A DNA stretch of 44,302 nt from Bacteroidales bacterium (GTDB taxonomy: Bacteria > Bacteroidota > Bacteroidia > Bacteroidales > P3): assembly GCA_004551865.1 (NCBI GenBank), contig SFPR01000007.1, forward strand, positions 1-44,302, read 5' to 3'. A program made the translations under genes and the position numbers. The notes below the pieces were generated by a model. It searched no databases. It worked only from the letters and a program-made list of their open reading frames with translations, and was not told the DNA's origin. Of this stretch, positions 39,915 to 44,302 are shown piece by piece (position 1 is the stretch's first letter; the number at the start of each line of letters is the position of its first letter).

Positions 39915-41696
39915 ATGTACAATAAAACTCAATTGGAAGAGCGGTCGATAGATGAGCTAAGGGCAATAGCCAAAGCCATGAAGATAACAAAGACAACTCG
40001 TATGACTGCTCAGGAAATCATTTACAAAATATTGGATTACCAAGCCGGAGAAGCATCAAGACCTGCCGATGCACCCAAAGCGGCAGCACCTGCAAGGAAA
40101 CCTCGTGCCAGACTGAAACCAAAGCCTATTGCCGAAAGTAACACCAACAAAGAAAATGGAGTCAGAACCGATTCGGACAGCGAAATCAAATCGCAGTTGC
40201 AGGAAAAGAAAAGAAAGCCCGTTTTGCTTGGTGAGCCTGTCATCAAAGACCTGATGTTGAAAGCTATTCCTGATGTTCCGCAAATAGATGATTTGATTAT
40301 ACCTGACTTCAAACCTTCAAATTTGAGAAGCGAAAGAACAAAAGAGAAGGAAAAAACGGAAATTGAAACTCCTGTTGTGGCTTTTGAAAAAACATTTGAG
40401 CCGCCTCAGGGCGTTGCACAGCCGGAACAAAATATTCAAGATACGAAAGAAAGTACCCAAGAGGCAACACAAGAAACCGAAAGCAACACAGACCCTGCAG
40501 AAACAGCCGAAAATAAAACGGAAGTTAAAAATGAAAATAAGCCTCAGCCGCAAAAAAAGATAGAGTTCAACTTTGATGCCGAAGGCTTGGTCGAGGCAGA
40601 AGGAGTTTTGGAGATAATGCCGGACGGATACGGCTTTTTGCGTTCGTCAGACTACAACTACCTCAACTCACCCGACGATGTATATGTTTCTCAGAGCCAG
40701 ATAAAGTTTTTTGGTCTCAAAACAGGAGACACAGTCTGCGGAACAATACGCCCTCCGAGGGACGGAGAAAAATACTTTCCTTTGATAAAAGCAGTAACTA
40801 TCAATGGAAAATCACCCGAGCAGGTAAGAGACCGAATACCATTTGATTTTCTTACGCCGCTTTTCCCTGACGAGAAATTCGAGCTTTGTCATCACAAACA
40901 AGAAACCCTTTCTACCAGAATAATAGACCTTTTTACCCCGATAGGAAAAGGACAGAGAGCCTTGATTGTGGCACCTCCGAAAACAGGAAAGACAACCCTT
41001 TTGAAGGAAATAGCAAATGCCATTGCCGCAAACCACCCCGAGGTTTACCTTATAGTACTTCTGATTGACGAAAGACCGGAAGAGGTTACCGATATGCAGA
41101 GAACTGTCAATGCGGAGGTGATTGCATCGACCTTTGACGAGCCTGCCGATCGTCATGTGAAGATTGCCAACATTGTATTGGAGAAAGCAAAACGCATGAC
41201 AGAGTGCGGACACGATGTTGTGATAGTTTTGGATTCCATAACCCGACTTGCAAGAGCGTACAATACCGTTGCACCGGCTTCGGGCAAGGTGTTGTCGGGA
41301 GGAGTTGAGGCAAATGCACTCCAAAAACCGAAAAGATTTTTCGGAGCAGCCAGAAATATTGAAAACGGAGGCTCTCTCACCATCATAGCAACCGCACTTA
41401 CCGAGACAGGTTCAAAAATGGACGAAGTAATCTTTGAAGAGTTTAAGGGAACAGGAAATATGGAGTTGCAGTTAGACCGAAAACTTGCCAACAAACGCAT
41501 CTATCCTGCCATCGATTTGGTACTTTCTTCAACCAGAAGGGACGATTTGTTGCACAACAAGGTGGTTTGGGATCGTATGTTGATACTTCGCAACCACATT
41601 GCCGACATGACACCGCAAGAAGCCATGGAGTTGATAAAGACAAGAATGAAAGATACCAAGACGAATGAGGAATTCCTTGTTACGATGAACGGATAA
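39915..41696 (+). CDS. rho: Transcription termination factor Rho
   Basis: Hexameric RNA-dependent ATPase that ends transcription. A Rho_N SAP-like domain (residues 1-40, LEERSIDELRAIAKAMKI) is followed by an acidic, low-complexity insertion of about 170 residues (40-215; Lys/Glu/Pro/Thr-rich). Then comes the cold-shock RNA-binding domain (GVLEIMPDGYGFLRSSDYNY, in pieces) and the ATPase core. The core has LIVAPPKTGKTTLLKEIA, LLIDERPEEVTDMQR, VVIVLDSITRLARAYN and LSGGVEANALQKPKRFFGAARN (in pieces). The long N-terminal insertion is common in Bacteroidota. 593 residues. Confidence 0.97.
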   Translation: MYNKTQLEERSIDELRAIAKAMKITKTTRMTAQEIIYKILDYQAGEASRPADAPKAAAPARKPRARLKPKPIAESNTNKENGVRTDSDSEIKSQLQEKKRKPVLLGEPVIKDLMLKAIPDVPQIDDLIIPDFKPSNLRSERTKEKEKTEIETPVVAFEKTFEPPQGVAQPEQNIQDTKESTQEATQETESNTDPAETAENKTEVKNENKPQPQKKIEFNFDAEGLVEAEGVLEIMPDGYGFLRSSDYNYLNSPDDVYVSQSQIKFFGLKTGDTVCGTIRPPRDGEKYFPLIKAVTINGKSPEQVRDRIPFDFLTPLFPDEKFELCHHKQETLSTRIIDLFTPIGKGQRALIVAPPKTGKTTLLKEIANAIAANHPEVYLIVLLIDERPEEVTDMQRTVNAEVIASTFDEPADRHVKIANIVLEKAKRMTECGHDVVIVLDSITRLARAYNTVAPASGKVLSGGVEANALQKPKRFFGAARNIENGGSLTIIATALTETGSKMDEVIFEEFKGTGNMELQLDRKLANKRIYPAIDLVLSSTRRDDLLHNKVVWDRMLILRNHIADMTPQEAMELIKTRMKDTKTNEEFLVTMNG

Positions 41697-41707
41697 AATC
41701 TTTCGCC

Positions 41708-42046
41708 ATGCAGGAAATAGTAGAATTGGACAGCCTCGGCAAACAGATTTCCGAGAAGATATGTGAGTATTGTAAGCCTTTGATGTTGCAAAAAGAGGAG
41801 AGGAAAGAACGAACAAGGCTTTTGAGCTGCGAAACCGACCTTCAACTCAGCTTGCAGTACGCTTTGGAAGCAGAGAGTGCCGCAGGCTGCATCGCAAAGC
41901 TCAAATTGACTAAGGAAGAGTGCGAGATAATAGTTTATACTCTCAAAGGATTGAAGCAAAAGACCGCTTTGACAAAGCAAATCGGCGATTTGGCAGAACG
42001 ACTCTCGGCTTTGATTGACAAATTCATCGCAAAAGCCGACAATTAA
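41708..42046 (+). CDS. Small helical protein of unknown function
   Basis: 112 residues, no signal peptide or membrane helix. It is predicted almost fully helical with heptad-like stretches (EIVELDSLGKQISEKICEY; LKGLKQKTALTKQIGDLAERLSALIDKFI). Five cysteines occur (ICEYC, LLSCE, AAGCIA, EECEI). No family recognised. It is 11 nt after rho and 20 nt before the GDPD gene, so probably co-transcribed with rho. Confidence 0.6.
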   Translation: MQEIVELDSLGKQISEKICEYCKPLMLQKEERKERTRLLSCETDLQLSLQYALEAESAAGCIAKLKLTKEECEIIVYTLKGLKQKTALTKQIGDLAERLSALIDKFIAKADN

Positions 42047-42066
42047 CCTCTTTTTTGTTCAGACAA

Positions 42067-42936
42067 ATGCTCAGAAAAGTTCTCAAAATACTTGCCAAAA
42101 CGTTGCTGATACTTGCAGTTTGTATTTCGGGTGTGGCTTTTTGTCTTGTGATTGCAGCAAAAAGTGAACGCACAAGTCTCTGTATTGCAGATAAGCAGCT
42201 GTTTGCTCATCGCGGACAGGCAACAAAAGTCGTTGAGAACACTTTTGAGGCAATGAGAATGGCAGTCGAAGACGGCTATACAGCAATAGAGACTGATGTT
42301 CGCTTTACTCGCGATGGTGTTGCAGTACTTTTTCATGATGAAACTCTCGAAAGGCTTTGCAAAAAGGAGGGAACAATCGAGCAACTCGACTTTAACAAAG
42401 TAAGAAAGCTCCGTTTGTATCAAGGCAACGAGCAGACCGAAAGCACAATAGCCACTTTGGAGAGCGTATTTGAGGCTTTTCCGAACACAATCTTCTACTT
42501 GGATATAAAAGAGCCGACAATGAGCAACTTGAAGAGGGTTTCAGACCTTATACACGCCCACAAAATGGAGCAAAAAGCCATTGTGGCTCATGCAAAGTTT
42601 ATTCTGCACCTTCTTCACCGCATAGAATTTCCCGACATCGTCTCTTGCGATGAAGGATTTGACAGCGGAAAGGAATGGTTGCTAAAATTGTTACCCGAAA
42701 AATTGCAATCGGATTATTATTCGGGCTTCATACACAAGACAGACCTCAAACAAATGAACCGACTTGCAAAATGGAAACAAAGAAATAGGAAAATGGTGTA
42801 CGGAGTAGATGAAAGCAACATAGAACAAGCCGCATTTGAATACGGATTGCACTACATGATTGCAGATTTGACCGAACCGCAAAAATATCTTGACAAAATA
42901 GAAAAACAAAACCAAAAGACCCCGATAACAGAATAG
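42067..42936 (+). CDS. Glycerophosphodiester phosphodiesterase
   Basis: GDPD-family enzyme that hydrolyses glycerophosphodiesters to glycerol-3-phosphate and an alcohol. An N-terminal membrane anchor (LLILAVCISGVAFCLVIAA, about residues 12-30) places the domain outside the cytoplasm. The TIM-barrel motifs are clear: LFAHRGQ (catalytic His), ENTFEAMRMAVEDGYTAIETDVRFTRDGVAVLFHDETLER (in pieces ENTFEAM, AIETDVR, VLFHDETLER) and IFYLDIKEP. Start ATG 42067; TTG 42055 is in frame upstream. 289 residues. Confidence 0.9.
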   Translation: MLRKVLKILAKTLLILAVCISGVAFCLVIAAKSERTSLCIADKQLFAHRGQATKVVENTFEAMRMAVEDGYTAIETDVRFTRDGVAVLFHDETLERLCKKEGTIEQLDFNKVRKLRLYQGNEQTESTIATLESVFEAFPNTIFYLDIKEPTMSNLKRVSDLIHAHKMEQKAIVAHAKFILHLLHRIEFPDIVSCDEGFDSGKEWLLKLLPEKLQSDYYSGFIHKTDLKQMNRLAKWKQRNRKMVYGVDESNIEQAAFEYGLHYMIADLTEPQKYLDKIEKQNQKTPITE

Positions 42937-42960
42937 TAAACCAAATATATAAAACGTGAT

Positions 42961-44302
42961 ATGGCAGCAAAAGAAGACCTTTTCAAGAAAATAACTTCCC
43001 ATGCAAAGGAATATGGTTTCATCTTTCCTTCGAGCGAAATCTACGATGGCATGAGTGCAGTCTATGATTACGGTCAGAATGGCGTGGAATTGAAAAACAA
43101 TATCAAGCAGTATTGGTGGAAGTCGATGACTCAGATGCACGAAAACATAGTCGGAATTGATTCGGCTATCTTTATGCACCCCACAATTTGGAAGGCGTCG
43201 GGTCATGTTGATGCTTTCAACGATCCGCTCATCGATAACAAAGACTCAAAGAAGCGTTACCGTGCAGATGTTCTCATAGAAGATTACATAAATAAGATAG
43301 AAGAAAAGATAAACAAGGAATGCGACAAGGCAGCCAAGAAGTTCGGCGAGAGTTTCGACCGTCAGATGTTCTTGGACACCAATCCGAGAGTGTTGGAACA
43401 CAAATCGAAGATGCAGGACATACAAAAGCGTTATGCAGATTTGATGACAAACAACGACCTTGCCGGTATAAAAGCTTTGATTGAGGAATTGGGTATTGTG
43501 TGTCCTGTTTCCGGAACAAAAAACTGGACAGATGTAAGACAGTTTAACCTTATGTTTTCGACAAAGGTGGGATCGGTGAGCGATGAAGCTGACACTATTT
43601 ACCTCAGACCCGAAACCGCTCAGGGTATCTTTGTCAATTACCTCAACGTTCAGAAGACCGGAAGAATGAAAATCCCATTTGGTATTGCTCAAATCGGAAA
43701 GGCATTCAGAAATGAGATTGTTGCACGTCAGTTTATCTTCAGAATGAGAGAATTTGAGCAGATGGAGATGCAGTTTTTTGTCCGTCCGGGAGAAGAACTC
43801 AAATGGTTTGAGTATTGGAAGCAGACAAGAATGAAGTGGCATTTGGCTCTGGGCATACCAAAGGAGAACTACCGCTATCACGATCACGAAAAACTTGCTC
43901 ACTATGCCAATGCGGCAACAGATATCGAGTTTAACTTCCCGTTCGGCTTCAAAGAATTGGAGGGAATTCACTCTCGGACAGATTTTGACCTCAAAAGACA
44001 TCAAGAGTTCAGCGGAAAGAAACTCCAATACTTTGACAGCGAATTGAATGCGAGCTATGTACCATACGTTATCGAGACTTCGATAGGTCTCGACCGCACA
44101 TTCCTTGCAGTGTTCTCATACGCCTACACAGAGGAACAGCTTGAAGACGGCTCGCAAAGAGTTGTGATGAAATTGCCGAGAGTATTGGCTCCGGTGAAAG
44201 CGGCTGTTCTTCCGTTGGTAAAAAAAGACGGAATGCCGGAAAAGGCTCATGAAATAATGGATATGCTTAAACAAGATTTTAAGGTACAATATGATGAAAA
44301 GG
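42961..44302 (+). CDS. glyS: Glycyl-tRNA synthetase, single-chain type (3' truncated by the window)
   Basis: Class II synthetase charging tRNA-Gly, of the homodimeric (eukaryote/archaea-like, GRS1) type rather than the alpha2beta2 type. The frame runs from ATG 42961 to the window end without a stop (447 codons). Pieces: KEYGFIFPSSEIYDGMSAVYDYG (in pieces FIFPSSEIYDG, AVYDYG), NLMFSTKVG, YLRPETAQGIFVN (motif 2 region), FGIAQIGKAFRNEI, MREFEQMEMQFF, and ETSIGLDRTFLAV (motif 3). The C-terminal anticodon-binding domain begins near the window end. It follows the GDPD gene by 24 nt. Confidence 0.96.
   Translation, partial: MAAKEDLFKKITSHAKEYGFIFPSSEIYDGMSAVYDYGQNGVELKNNIKQYWWKSMTQMHENIVGIDSAIFMHPTIWKASGHVDAFNDPLIDNKDSKKRYRADVLIEDYINKIEEKINKECDKAAKKFGESFDRQMFLDTNPRVLEHKSKMQDIQKRYADLMTNNDLAGIKALIEELGIVCPVSGTKNWTDVRQFNLMFSTKVGSVSDEADTIYLRPETAQGIFVNYLNVQKTGRMKIPFGIAQIGKAFRNEIVARQFIFRMREFEQMEMQFFVRPGEELKWFEYWKQTRMKWHLALGIPKENYRYHDHEKLAHYANAATDIEFNFPFGFKELEGIHSRTDFDLKRHQEFSGKKLQYFDSELNASYVPYVIETSIGLDRTFLAVFSYAYTEEQLEDGSQRVVMKLPRVLAPVKAAVLPLVKKDGMPEKAHEIMDMLKQDFKVQYDEK

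Noticed and set aside
1..44302. tRNA, rRNA, IS element or prophage
   Set aside because: None of the gene-free stretches shows a cloverleaf, rRNA-like sequence, transposase or phage gene.

Overview
This window looks like chromosomal DNA of a member of the Bacteroidota, most likely the order Bacteroidales. Three things point there. Intergenic regions repeatedly carry the lineage-specific promoter box TAnnTTTG (usually TACCTTTGC). Shine-Dalgarno sequences are mostly absent. Gene sets typical of the group are present: ftsX-DUF3098-uppP-truB, the fused NfnAB-like flavoprotein, a SerA without an ACT domain, and pyrE followed by a START-like protein. I cannot name a genus. No phage, IS element, CRISPR array, rRNA or tRNA gene was seen.

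Layout. 1-7.9 kb (+): the 3' part of clpC, mlaE-mlaF (lipid transport), a 7TM-HD cyclic dinucleotide phosphodiesterase, a sugar-1-phosphate nucleotidyltransferase and a secreted YD-like repeat protein. 8.1-10.3 kb (-): serC and serA (serine synthesis), each with its own terminator. 10.4-15.3 kb: a TPR lipoprotein (+), then a GH29 fucosidase/GH3 glycosidase operon (-). 15.8-19.5 kb (+): the translation cluster thrS-infC-rpmI-rplT-rplS, with infC starting at a non-canonical AUU/AUA. 19.6-25.3 kb (-): a membrane-bound AraC-type regulator, then ftsX-DUF3098-uppP-truB-trkH (cell envelope, tRNA modification, K+ uptake), with a candidate small RNA between the two groups. 25.3-32.3 kb (mostly +): aspartate kinase, a NUDIX hydrolase (-) wedged without spare bases between its neighbours, pyrE, a START-like protein, sufS, a YigZ/IMPACT protein and dnaA. 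32.6-39.7 kb (-): the NfnAB-like fusion with a small membrane protein, queE, ffh-folD, and a DUF1343/NamZ-type muramidase. 39.9-44.3 kb (+): rho, an unknown helical protein, a GDPD phosphodiesterase and the 5' part of glyS.

The most unusual element is a dispersed family of short palindromic arrays. The core is a 13-bp imperfect palindrome, AAAACG-S-CGTTTT, repeated every 21 bp (sometimes 20 or 22), in groups of two to four. I find about ten loci: most intergenic, two overlapping promoters, some decayed. Two arrays lie inside open reading frames (queE and the NamZ-like gene). There the 21-bp period equals seven codons, so they are translated as seven-residue repeats without breaking the frame. 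Neighbouring units can pair as 13-bp hairpins. In queE the central bases of the two units are A and T instead of C and G, which keeps the pairing intact.
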